A DNA stretch of 64,000 bases. It comes from Hyphomonas beringensis (GTDB taxonomy: Bacteria > Pseudomonadota > Alphaproteobacteria > Caulobacterales > Hyphomonadaceae). Positions 45,040 to 53,000 of this stretch are shown piece after piece. Each line of letters opens with the position of its first letter. The first letter of the stretch is position 1. The stretch is from the NCBI RefSeq assembly GCF_000682755.1, contig NZ_AWFF01000034.1:1-64000 (forward strand). The letters are read 5' to 3'. Below the pieces are notes generated by a model, which saw only the letters and a program-made list of their open reading frames with translations, did no database searches and was not told the origin of the DNA. Position numbers and translations under genes: made by a program.

Positions 45040-45411
45040 GGATGTTTCCTCCTGATTATTTTTCTAATTGGGATTGGAAGGCGCGTGGGCGCGATGTTTC
45101 GCATGCGAAGCATAGATGCCGCTTCACGCTGGCGCCCTGATTGAGCCTTCATGACCTCCCGATGCCGACGATGTTTTTTTTGATGCGCCGACAGATTTAC
45201 AATGATGCCATGGCGTGAAAAAATAAAGTCCAAATAGACTGGAAAATGCTTGCGGGGCTAAAAAATCCCTTCAGGATGCAAGACGGTGCAGTCTTTCACG
45301 CGCTTCAGCGTGTCTGAAAGACTGATAAAAGTATGGCGCAGGCCTTGGCGTTTGCCTCTGTTCAGGAAACGGCTAAGTCATGTCATGAGAGTAGGTTCAC
45401 AAGGGGGCCTG
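45040..45411. other. Divergent intergenic region with the third palindrome
   Basis: The 372 bases lie between the leftward esterase and the rightward TetR gene. They carry the palindromic block at 45221-45245 and AT-rich stretches around 45170-45230. An in-frame upward extension of the TetR gene exists from 45286 but lacks a ribosome site. No separate gene is evident. Confidence 0.5.
45221..45245 (+). promoter_or_regulatory. Palindromic candidate operator (copy 3), between an esterase and a TetR gene
   Basis: The core is AGTCCA-AA-TAGACT (45227-45240), one mismatch from a perfect palindrome, embedded in AAATAA...GGAAAA. Apart from the central bases it is identical to copy 1 over roughly 25 bases. 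Its place beside a TetR gene suggests autoregulation and identifies that TetR protein as the likely binder. Confidence 0.58.
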
Positions 45412-46071
45412 ATGGCGAAGAAAACGACAAATAAAGAATCTCCGGCCGCGCCCACACGCCGGGGGCCACACGCGGCGCGATCTGCCGCGATGCGGCGCAA
45501 GCTGATTGAAGCTGCAATCGTCTGCTTGGACAAATATGGCTATGGAAAAACGACGCTTCAGAAGATCACGGATGAAGCCGGCGTCAGCCGCGGGGCATTT
45601 CTGCACCATTTCCCGACACGCTGTGACTTGATTACGGCCGTCGCGGAAGATGCTGCCGTACAGCAGAATGAGTATGTCCGCTCACTCCTGTCAAAGTACA
45701 AGCCGGGTGTGGAATTGTTCGATGCCATCACCGAGGCGACTTGGCAGGCCTTGTTGCAACCGCCCGCGATTGCCCTGATCGAAATCATGATGGGCGCTCG
45801 GAGCGACCCGGAACTGGATGCACGGTTTACAACAACCTTGCAGAAACTCCAGGATGCCCAGCGTGAAGGCGTTTGGGAGGTTGCCCAGCAGGTTGGCATC
45901 AAGGACAAAAAGGCCATCCTCATTATGGTCCACCTGCACCGCGCCGCCATGAGGGGCCTGCTGATCGAGTTGAAATACACGCATGACCGGGATGCAGCCG
46001 AGTCCGGAATGGAATTGCTGAAACACTACAAGGTGCTGCTTACAAAGGAGTTGGGGGGCGCTGTGAAATAG
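45412..46071 (+). CDS. TetR family regulator, candidate regulator of the esterase/TBDR genes
   Basis: From the ATG at 45412, after AAGGGGGCCTG, the protein has 219 residues. A basic N-terminal tail leads to a TetR HTH at about 25-75 (KLIEAAIVCLDKYGYGKTTLQKITDEAGVSRGAFLHHFPTRCDLI), then a helical ligand-binding region. A start at 45286 lacks a ribosome site. The gene is divergent from the esterase at 43426 and convergent, 21 bp apart, with the pilus tip gene. The palindrome repeated before the esterase and TBDR genes lies 170 bp upstream. Confidence 0.85.
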   Translation: MAKKTTNKESPAAPTRRGPHAARSAAMRRKLIEAAIVCLDKYGYGKTTLQKITDEAGVSRGAFLHHFPTRCDLITAVAEDAAVQQNEYVRSLLSKYKPGVELFDAITEATWQALLQPPAIALIEIMMGARSDPELDARFTTTLQKLQDAQREGVWEVAQQVGIKDKKAILIMVHLHRAAMRGLLIELKYTHDRDAAESGMELLKHYKVLLTKELGGAVK

Positions 46072-46092
46072 TGTCCGGCGGCGTCTGAACAA

Positions 46093-47025
46093 TCAGTCTG
46101 CTGAAATGATCAGCGTCAGGCGGTCCGTATAGTTTCCGGCCAGAGCCTTGTCCGTATCTCCCGTGATGAGCAGGTCAATGCTGTGCTGGGAGCTGCTTGC
46201 CCCCGATAGCAAGACTTCGCGGGAGGCAGACTCTTCAATAGAGACAGGATTGCCATCCAGATAGACATCATACTCTATGCTGCTGGGGGTGAACTCATGG
46301 TGCAGGGCGCCGCGATTATCTGAAGCCATTTTGATTGAATAGCCGGTATTGGCCGTAACGGAAAAGTCCACGCTGCTCTTCTGGCCCTTGCGGAGTGTCC
46401 CAAAATCCAGACGTCGTGATTTCTGGCGCGCCAGTGGGTCTGTCCCGAATGAGGCATCGACGCGGGGCAATACGTCGACGACGACTTCCATATATTGCCG
46501 GTCTGCCGGTTCTCCCGCTGCGCTTGTATCAGGGTAGAGGCTGACCTCAAGACGCCCTATATACCGACCCGCCACGGTTTTTTGTCCGGCCGGAATTTGC
46601 ACGTCAAACGGTATCGTGCGCTGAAACTGTCCCCGTGCGACATTACCGGCGATCTCAACTATGTTGCTGCCCGAATTGCCTGACCGTCCCGGAGGCGATA
46701 TTTCAAATGCCAGCGCGTCCTGGCCATTATACATGTAGGCGGTTCCTGGGCCGGCTTCAGGCTCTATGCGCAAAGTGTACGGGCAGGAGTCTCCCTCATG
46801 CTCGATGAGAACTTTGGCAATCTCCGTATGCTGCCGGTCACTGTTACTATCGTAGCCTCGGCTGAGTGCGCCGCGATAGACCACCATGTCTGGCGGTCTG
46901 ATCTGCAGTGTGCAGGGCGTGGGCTGTTCGTTCAGTCCTTCCGCACCTGGCAGGCCCATCTCCTGCGCTAAGGCCGGGTTGAGGAGAAGCAGGGCAATAA
47001 ATAGGGAGAGTGGCCGGAACATCAT
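46093..47025 (-). CDS. Pilus tip/adhesin-like secreted protein of the chaperone-usher operon
   Basis: The 310-residue protein has a signal peptide (about 1-20, ending PALAQ). The C-terminal half (about 195-310) reads like a spore-coat-U/DUF4402-type pilin domain, with FSVTANTGYSIKM and a terminal GNYTDRLTLIISAD strand. The N-terminal half may be the adhesive domain. The ATG follows the usher stop immediately (TGAATG), so translation is coupled. It would be the minor tip subunit of the pilus; receptor binding cannot be predicted. Confidence 0.72.
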   Translation of the reverse strand: MMFRPLSLFIALLLLNPALAQEMGLPGAEGLNEQPTPCTLQIRPPDMVVYRGALSRGYDSNSDRQHTEIAKVLIEHEGDSCPYTLRIEPEAGPGTAYMYNGQDALAFEISPPGRSGNSGSNIVEIAGNVARGQFQRTIPFDVQIPAGQKTVAGRYIGRLEVSLYPDTSAAGEPADRQYMEVVVDVLPRVDASFGTDPLARQKSRRLDFGTLRKGQKSSVDFSVTANTGYSIKMASDNRGALHHEFTPSSIEYDVYLDGNPVSIEESASREVLLSGASSSQHSIDLLITGDTDKALAGNYTDRLTLIISAD

Positions 47026-49680
47026 TCAGGCTCCATTCGGTTTCATCACGCGCACAGTCACCTGGTAGGGCGCTTCAGGTTTTTCGGGGGCTATCCTTAC
47101 AGGATCTGGCATGCGGATAACGCCAATATCTCCATCCGGCACCTCAAAGCTCGCAGTGGCGCCTTCCGGAGAGTCGAATTGCAACTCGACCGTCTCGCCA
47201 TGCTTCAGGCCGTCAATGTAGAAGCGGCCACCCCGATTGGTGAACATCTGGTGGCGTTCGCCATCGCTGGTAATGGCGTATCCGGCCGCGAAGGGCACGG
47301 GCTTGCCTTCTGTGTCCACCAGCAGGGACATCACCGCGACATTGCGATCATCGCCCAGTTTGACGACATAGCCGGACCGGTATCCAGGCAGGAAGCTGAG
47401 CGCTTGTCCGCCAAGAGACGTTCCGGCTGGCGCACCTGGCGCTTCCACTTCAATCGTGCGGACATAATAGGCGTTCAGATCCGGCACGACAGCGGGGCCG
47501 AGGCTTGACGAGTGGGCCGCATAGGAAGGCTTCATTTCGAATATGTTGCGACGCGGGTCGACGGCGATCGCCACATCCTTCACAGCGTCATTTTTCGAGA
47601 AGATCACGAAACTATCATAGACCGGGCGGGACAGCGCAAATGCTCCGTCTGCATAGACAAGAGCTGAGCCGATGGAGGCCTCTGTGAAGTTTTCGCTGCC
47701 AAAGCCGTCAAATTGCGTGGCCGCCGTCAGGCGCTGTTCGATGCGGGATTCAAACCGGTTGCCGATATAGGAGGCGCCCGCGCGAATATCGTCAATATTG
47801 GACTGGCGGGAATAGGCCGCATCCCATCCCAGACTGCCGACATTGCGGTCCATGCGCGAAGAATAGGAGGCGCGCGTAGAGGATGAACGTGTGTCGTGAG
47901 AGGCTTGCGCATATCCGGAGCCCAGCCGCATGCTGAAGGAAATTCCGGCGGATAGTTCGGCCTCCTCGCCTGGTGCTGTGGTGTACCGAACCAGAGAGCC
48001 AAGCGTGCCATAGCGCGTACGCCATGTCAGATTGGCAGAATGCGATTGCTCGAATTCATCCATATCGTGGCGCTGCCGGAAGCCGGTTGTCAGCTGCACG
48101 CGCATCGTGTCGGAGAAATTGCGGGAGACCCTGGCGGTCAGGTCGTATTTGATATTGCTGGTGCCTGAGCCGAGCGAGGTGTAGAGGTCGCTCTGATAGC
48201 GGGCCTGCAAATCAAAGCGTAATTGCCGCCCGCGGTCCGTGTCATTCCACCTATACAGCCCTGTGATGGCGCTGCCGGTTCCCTCATCGGTCTCACTCAA
48301 GCCAGCCAGAAAGCCAAACGTTCCGACACCGGACGTGTAGAACGCGTCGCCCCCCAGATTAAGCAGCTCCGTATCTGCCTGTAGGTTCACGCCTGCCGTG
48401 AATTCATCTGTCCATCCCTTGCGATAGAAGGCGCTGATGGCAGGATTGTCGAAGTCATATTCACGGACGCCGTCTTCAATACGGGATGTCGGCCCCACGC
48501 TCACGGCGAAATCGGTGAGGCCCTTCTTGAGCAGGCTGAAATCATAGAAGGCGGAGAAGACAACGCGGTCCGTGTCGCCGCTATCATATTGTATCTCCAG
48601 CGTGATGTCATTGCCCGCCGCGCTTTGCAGGGGCAGGTCCGTCAGATTGTACCGGCCGGGCAACAGGCGGATCTCGCGGATGAACTGGCCATTGATATAG
48701 ACCATGACTTGCGCCGCACGCTGCAGTTCGAATTGTTGCGAAGGATTGGTACGATACTCTTCATACGGTTGGAGACCGAAATTCCGGAAGCCGGCGATCC
48801 CCAGCAGGCTGGGGTTCCCCTGCAAGGCGCTGGTCGGTACGCTAAGATCGCCAGCCTCCAGCCGGGTGCGCTGCACGACGAGATCCTTCGTCAGCCGCGT
48901 ATCGTTCAGGGCGAGCTCTTCGTCTGAGGCATCGCTATAGCGGAGGCCGGTTTCCAGCACGACATCGAAGATATTGAAGGCGGTTTGCAGGTTCACCTGC
49001 GTCGCGGCAAAGCCGGTTTCCAGATATTTGCTGCTGTGAATATAGCGCGTGCCAGCGGCCATGTTCACAATCGCGCTGGTTTTCGCCTGATCTTCCGTAT
49101 CCAGCTGTAACGCGGCCCGGATGCGCGGCTGTATGGGCAGGGGTATGACAGACCGAAACTCGACCGGAATGTCGATCACGAGAATGAGGTTGCTGTTGTC
49201 AAACCTCGTGGGCATGCCGAGCGACGTCAGATCACCTGACTTCACCTTGTCTTCTTGCGAGACGGTTTCCAGAAGTTCTGCCTGTTTCTCTTCGATCAGA
49301 AAGGGGAGCAAAAGGTCAACAATGGCCTTGCGGTCGATCAGTGTCTCGCCCTGGGTCATGCTGGGCGTGATCATCACATCGCCCTGATTTATCCCGGAAA
49401 TGATGACGGGATAGGGCAGGGAGATCGCCTGCGTCGGCGCCTTGCCAAACAGCGCGCCGTAAATCTCGTCGATGGAGGCGTCCTTGTTGACCTTGGGAGC
49501 GGCCGCTGGCGGAGCAGGCTCAGGCTCCTGTTCCGCTGAGGCTTTCGGCTTGTAAAGATGCATGCCTGCCAGCATGGTTGAGCAGGCCAGAAAAGTGCGC
49601 AGCACTCTGCTGGATGCAATTTTTAAACACAGCGGCCTTGTTGCCTTTCGGCCAGAATATGAAGCGGGCCGCGGTAACAC
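47026..49680 (-). CDS. Outer-membrane fimbrial usher
   Basis: The 884-residue usher begins at a GTG, 8 bp after the chaperone stop, with a hydrophobic export signal (VLRTFLACSTMLAGM). An N-terminal region of about 100-200 residues precedes a long beta-barrel, with plug-type and C-terminal immunoglobulin-like parts (VDTEGKPVPFAAGYAITSDGERHQMFTNRGGRFYIDGL). It translocates chaperone-bound subunits and assembles the pilus in the outer membrane. The short chaperone-usher operon with DUF4402/spore-coat-U-like subunits fits the alternate/archaic chaperone-usher class. Confidence 0.88.
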   Translation of the reverse strand: MLPRPASYSGRKATRPLCLKIASSRVLRTFLACSTMLAGMHLYKPKASAEQEPEPAPPAAAPKVNKDASIDEIYGALFGKAPTQAISLPYPVIISGINQGDVMITPSMTQGETLIDRKAIVDLLLPFLIEEKQAELLETVSQEDKVKSGDLTSLGMPTRFDNSNLILVIDIPVEFRSVIPLPIQPRIRAALQLDTEDQAKTSAIVNMAAGTRYIHSSKYLETGFAATQVNLQTAFNIFDVVLETGLRYSDASDEELALNDTRLTKDLVVQRTRLEAGDLSVPTSALQGNPSLLGIAGFRNFGLQPYEEYRTNPSQQFELQRAAQVMVYINGQFIREIRLLPGRYNLTDLPLQSAAGNDITLEIQYDSGDTDRVVFSAFYDFSLLKKGLTDFAVSVGPTSRIEDGVREYDFDNPAISAFYRKGWTDEFTAGVNLQADTELLNLGGDAFYTSGVGTFGFLAGLSETDEGTGSAITGLYRWNDTDRGRQLRFDLQARYQSDLYTSLGSGTSNIKYDLTARVSRNFSDTMRVQLTTGFRQRHDMDEFEQSHSANLTWRTRYGTLGSLVRYTTAPGEEAELSAGISFSMRLGSGYAQASHDTRSSSTRASYSSRMDRNVGSLGWDAAYSRQSNIDDIRAGASYIGNRFESRIEQRLTAATQFDGFGSENFTEASIGSALVYADGAFALSRPVYDSFVIFSKNDAVKDVAIAVDPRRNIFEMKPSYAAHSSSLGPAVVPDLNAYYVRTIEVEAPGAPAGTSLGGQALSFLPGYRSGYVVKLGDDRNVAVMSLLVDTEGKPVPFAAGYAITSDGERHQMFTNRGGRFYIDGLKHGETVELQFDSPEGATASFEVPDGDIGVIRMPDPVRIAPEKPEAPYQVTVRVMKPNGA

Positions 49681-49688
49681 AGCAATCT

Positions 49689-50441
49689 CTAATTCTTGTA
49701 GAAATCGGTTGAAATAGACGCGCTGACGGGGCCAACTGGCAGGGTTTCAGGCCACGGAACATCTATCACGGCCTGTGTGCCCGCGATGATGTTGCGATTA
49801 TTGATGCTTGAAACGGCCTCTCCTGACAGGGTTACCGATTGGCCTTCAGACTGCACCATGACTTCCGGATTCTGTAGGATGGCGCGCCTTTGGCCCGTAT
49901 TCTTGATCGTGACGCGCAACACCTGTTCGCCAGACTCGGTTTTGGCGGCTTCTGCCCGGGTAATCTCTACCGCGGGCTTGCCGCTGGCGGGTACCACGTA
50001 CAGGGCGGCTTCATAGCGGATGCCCATGCTGATGTCGGCCACACGCTTGTCTCCCACCTCTTCCCGGGAATAGGGGATGGGCAGCTGCTCCACGATCAGG
50101 CGATAGGATAGCTCGATTTCTGGATTTGAGTCTCCGATCCATTGTGCACGGATGGACTGGCTCTGCCCTGGAGCAAGCACCAGCTGTGGCGGGGTGATGA
50201 TGAAATCATCATATTCCGGCTCACGGGTTTCCTGTCCCGTTTCGTCTGCAGACCGTCGGTAGACTTCGATTTGAAGGGCAACGGGCACGTCATGTGTGTT
50301 CCTGACGACGAATGTTCGCGCCGCGCCGGACCCGTTAGGTGTGAACTGCGCCACAATCGGTGCGAATTCATAGGCGCCCGCTGCAGGGGCCATTGCGGCC
50401 ATCACGCAGGCGATCAGTACAATGATGAATTGTTTCAGCAT
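49689..50441 (-). CDS. Periplasmic pilus assembly chaperone (PapD-like)
   Basis: The 250-residue protein has a signal peptide ending PAAGA and two immunoglobulin-like domains. The first carries FVVRNTHDVPVALQIEVYRR and LAPGQSQSIRAQW, the PapD-type strands that donate to pilin subunits. The second spans about 150-245. It lies between the pilin gene (84-bp gap with a hairpin) and the usher (8-bp gap). It folds pilins by donor-strand complementation and delivers them to the usher. Confidence 0.88.
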   Translation of the reverse strand: MLKQFIIVLIACVMAAMAPAAGAYEFAPIVAQFTPNGSGAARTFVVRNTHDVPVALQIEVYRRSADETGQETREPEYDDFIITPPQLVLAPGQSQSIRAQWIGDSNPEIELSYRLIVEQLPIPYSREEVGDKRVADISMGIRYEAALYVVPASGKPAVEITRAEAAKTESGEQVLRVTIKNTGQRRAILQNPEVMVQSEGQSVTLSGEAVSSINNRNIIAGTQAVIDVPWPETLPVGPVSASISTDFYKN

Positions 50442-50476
50442 CTTCTACTCCACTATGTCCCCAGCAGAAAAGCCAG

Positions 50477-50508
50477 ACCAGGCGACACCGTCGAGGATGC
50501 CGCCTGGT
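50477..50508 (-). promoter_or_regulatory. Intercistronic hairpin between pilin and chaperone genes
   Basis: ACCAGGCG (50477-50484) pairs perfectly with CGCCTGGT (50501-50508) across a 16-base loop, in the 84-bp gap just after the pilin stop codon. There is no T-run, so it is more likely an mRNA-stabilising or attenuating structure that keeps pilin mRNA abundant over the downstream genes than a full terminator. Confidence 0.5.
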
Positions 50509-50525
50509 TGGAGGAGGAAAGCAAA

Positions 50526-51044
50526 CTAATAGTTTGCTGCCAGTGTGATGGTCAGCGTGTCGCTGTAGGTACCGGCCACGGCGTATTCGGACGCATTATC
50601 GAAAGACAGGTCAAGATTGCCTGTACGTGTGCCACCGTTGAACAGAATGTTCTGCCAGTCATTGTTCGTCACGATCACCTGCGGGCTGCCGCTCATGTCG
50701 GCAGAGTTGGTGGTCGTAGGCGCAAAGATGCCGAGGCCCAGGAAGCTGGCTTCGATGTCATAATCGATGTTGACGGCGCCGCTGCTCTCCTGGTGAGACA
50801 TGCCGCCATTTGCGGAGGTCAGAGACACCGTGTAGGGAGAGTTACAGGAGTACAGGATCGTCAGCGACCCTTGATTGCCTGTTTCCAGCATATCAACGTC
50901 GAAGCTGGCAGTGCCTTCTGGCACCAGTTCGCAGTTGCTTTCGACTTCACCGCTGAGATTGATGACCAGGTCTTCAGAATCCTGGGCGGCTGCAACACCG
51001 CAAAATGCGGCAGCTGCCGCAATAGCTGTAAGTGTACGCTTCAT
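50526..51044 (-). CDS. Major pilin subunit (DUF4402/spore-coat-U-like)
   Basis: From the ATG at 51044, preceded by AGAGGGTACCAC, the 172-residue protein has a signal peptide ending GVAAA. A single beta-sandwich pilin domain follows, with a cysteine pair (SNCELVP and YSCNSPYTV) and the terminal GTYSDTLTITLAANY strand. The longer frame from 51179 adds residues unlike a signal peptide. As first gene of the operon, followed by a hairpin, it is probably the abundant shaft subunit. Confidence 0.82.
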   Translation of the reverse strand: MKRTLTAIAAAAAFCGVAAAQDSEDLVINLSGEVESNCELVPEGTASFDVDMLETGNQGSLTILYSCNSPYTVSLTSANGGMSHQESSGAVNIDYDIEASFLGLGIFAPTTTNSADMSGSPQVIVTNNDWQNILFNGGTRTGNLDLSFDNASEYAVAGTYSDTLTITLAANY

Positions 51045-51486
51045 TGTGGTACCCTCTGTTTTCCGGTTATGGGTGCAAGCCATAGCCGGAGTGTTCTGCC
51101 AGGCCCCGAATGGCATGGCAGGTTCTCCCATGAAAATGGGATGAGAATGGCGATACCTCGCCACCCGGTCACGGGGCACATGTGTCCCGTGGCCACACTC
51201 GCGGGCCTCCCCGCGCAGTGATCTTTTGATTTTAGAAAATATGAAAAATGTCGTCCCCTGAGGTTTCTCCCAACCTCACATTATTTCTGTCCCCTTTGTT
51301 CAACCTATACTTTTGACTTCGTGTCGATGTTCGCTTCTGCCAAGGCTAGGCTCAGGCCGTAGACCAGCCGGGATGTGAGCCCTAATCGAGATGTCAGTTC
51401 TACGTGACGGTAAAAAAGTTCCACGTTTGAGATGATTAATCAACAGTAAATTTGTGAAAATTTGTCTCACCACAGAACAAAAAAAC

Positions 51487-51504
51487 AACTCCTGAGGGAG
51501 TTTT
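51487..51504 (-). terminator. Possible bidirectional terminator hairpin
   Basis: AACTCC (51487-51492) pairs with GGAGTT (51497-51502), flanked by an A-rich tract on the left (AAAAAAAC) and TTTT on the right. Read leftwards the stem is followed by GTTTTTTTG, a good terminator tail. No gene ends close by, so the transcript it would end is unknown. Confidence 0.5.
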
Positions 51505-51805
51505 CCGGGAACATCTGGGTAAGTATGAGTTTGGCCTGAAAACTCTTTCAATTCTAAATCATGAGAGGAGATGCTTTTTCTGAGAGCACCCGTTTATAAA
51601 GGCGATCCTGTGAATATTGTCTGCACCTGCAAATAAAACTACGCAGCGCAGGCCGCTGCATATCTCACCCTGATGTGTGCCTTGTAGGGTGTGTAAGGAA
51701 GGTTTCTCCGACGCGGAGTGGCGCACTTGCAAAAACGGAAAATCGCCTTTTGCGGGAATTTGCTTTTTGTGCAGGGCAAAAGAATTTTTGTCTCAGGTAT
51801 TTCCC

Positions 51806-51857
51806 CTTAAGGGAGTTCCCTTAAGAGGGGGGCATGCCGGTTTTTTGGAGGTTCAAA
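51806..51857 (+). terminator. Hairpin followed by a T-run in the gene-free region
   Basis: CTTAAGGGA (51806-51814) pairs perfectly with TCCCTTAAG (51817-51825), flanked by CCCC and GGGG that extend the stem after a bulge. A GGCATGCC palindrome and TTTTTT (from about 51841) follow. It may be a terminator of an unannotated rightward transcript or a structured RNA element. Confidence 0.4.
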
Positions 51858-51967
51858 GCCTGCAGTTTGCTGGTGGTTTAACAGCTAGGTCGGGTGCTCA
51901 TATGAGAAACAAGTGACGGCGCGAGGACATATATATATTCAAGTCCTGATGCCCAAACACTCCGCGA

Positions 51968-52789
51968 TCATGGCGCGGGGGCGGCCTGGCGCAACTCGGT
52001 AACCTGTTCTTCCAGCGCCCGCAGCCTTTCCTCAAAGCCTTCTTCCACCAGTTTCTCTGCATTGGATGCATCGAAGGAAACGATCCGTGTCTTGTCGATA
52101 GCCTGTTTGCGCCGCATGCTGATCTCGCGCAGGACTGCATCGCGGTGGCTTTGATGGAAGAGGCGGATGTTCCGCTCCGCAGCGTCGGCATTGCCATTGG
52201 CAATATGGTCCCAGATCGTCTGGATCATCCCGGCGATCTCTCTCTGGCGCTCCAGAGTCAGGTGATCGCATGGGGTTTCCCACATGGCTTCCCATGAGGC
52301 TTCGTTCAGCAAGGTGGAGGTCATCTCGCGCACGGTGCGATTGTTGCTGGCGGTAATCATAAGCGCAAAAAAGCGGCCGAGCGCGGTTGCGAACTCGCGC
52401 GGGGGTGTGAAGCCGGCCTCCACCAGAGCGGCCACATGCTTCTGCCGTTCGCCGAGTTCGTGGATAATGTCCGGACGCGCCTGCTGTACAGCGTAGCGGC
52501 TCGCCAAGCCTATCAGCGTTGCGGTGACGGCGAAATTATCCGCGATGATCTCCAGGGGAATGCCCACAACAACTGCGCCGCGATTGGGTTGCATCTGCAC
52601 CAGATTGCGCTTCTCCAGCTGTCGCAAGGCGTCGCGTACGGAGCCTCGGCTGGCGTCAAAGCGCTTGGCCAGTTTCACCTCGACCAGCCGCTCGCCCGGC
52701 TTCAACCGTTCAGCGGCAATGTCCGAGGTCAGCGCCTTGGCGATGGCTTCCGGCACAGAGGGCGCGAGAGTCGATGTGGAGGGCTTCAT
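51968..52789 (-). CDS. GntR family regulator (FCD/FadR-like)
   Basis: The product is 273 residues from the ATG at 52789, which has GGGAG five bases upstream; a start at 52831 is possible but would place the candidate operator at the ribosome site. The N-terminal GntR winged HTH (ERLVEVKLAKRFDASRGSVRDALRQLEKRNLVQ) is followed by a helical FCD-type ligand domain and a C-terminal helix rich in Glu/Arg. It is divergent from the acyl-CoA ligase at 53001 and probably controls the ligase-TBDR-carboxylase run in response to an organic acid or CoA ester (inference). Confidence 0.86.
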   Translation of the reverse strand: MKPSTSTLAPSVPEAIAKALTSDIAAERLKPGERLVEVKLAKRFDASRGSVRDALRQLEKRNLVQMQPNRGAVVVGIPLEIIADNFAVTATLIGLASRYAVQQARPDIIHELGERQKHVAALVEAGFTPPREFATALGRFFALMITASNNRTVREMTSTLLNEASWEAMWETPCDHLTLERQREIAGMIQTIWDHIANGNADAAERNIRLFHQSHRDAVLREISMRRKQAIDKTRIVSFDASNAEKLVEEGFEERLRALEEQVTELRQAAPAP

Positions 52790-52841
52790 GGGGGCTCCCG
52801 ATTGTCTGCTTGTGTCGGCATCAGCAAGCATGGCGACTATG

Positions 52842-52854
52842 ATTGTAGGACAAT
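52842..52854. promoter_or_regulatory. Candidate GntR/FCD operator
   Basis: ATTGT-AGG-ACAAT is a perfect five-base inverted repeat with a three-base spacer, matching the GT-N3-AC form of FadR-type operators. It lies 53 bp upstream of the regulator's preferred start, in the divergent promoter region. Confidence 0.55.
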
Positions 52855-52916
52855 ATAGGCGAATTTTGTCTTATCAAGCACAATTACGGTAAAAATTCGA
52901 GTATTCCTGTTTTGGT

Positions 52917-52929
52917 CGATTGACAATCG
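52917..52929. promoter_or_regulatory. Second palindrome in the GntR/ligase divergent region
   Basis: CGATTG-A-CAATCG is a perfect six-base inverted repeat around one base, 72 bp upstream of the ligase ATG. It differs from the GT-N3-AC site at 52842, so it may be bound by another factor or be chance. Confidence 0.35.
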
Positions 52930-53000
52930 AGCGTGACGCGAGAGGATTGTCCATCAAAATAAGAGTCTTTGTTCAGCAAAGATATAAACAGGGAGGCTCC

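Larger units (their letters stand above)
51045..51967. other. 0.9-kb region without a convincing gene
   Basis: This is the pilin operon's upstream region plus DNA up to the GntR gene. It holds a seven-base stem, TGAGGTT (51259-51265) with AACCTCA (51272-51278), a hairpin with A- and T-tracts at 51487-51504, and a larger stem at 51806-51825 followed by a T-run near 51852. A possible short frame from a GTG at 51677 (79 codons, several cysteines) has no good ribosome site or recognisable domain. The region could contain a small RNA or a long leader. Confidence 0.45.

Noticed and set aside
27242-46093. Genomic island or mobile element hypothesis for the esterase/redox region
   Set aside because: No integrase, transposase, tRNA gene or flanking repeat is visible, and base composition does not change sharply by eye.
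51677-51916. Possible 79-codon cysteine-containing protein
   Set aside because: GTG start without a ribosome site, overlaps two hairpins and has no recognisable domain. Kept only as part of the gene-free region.
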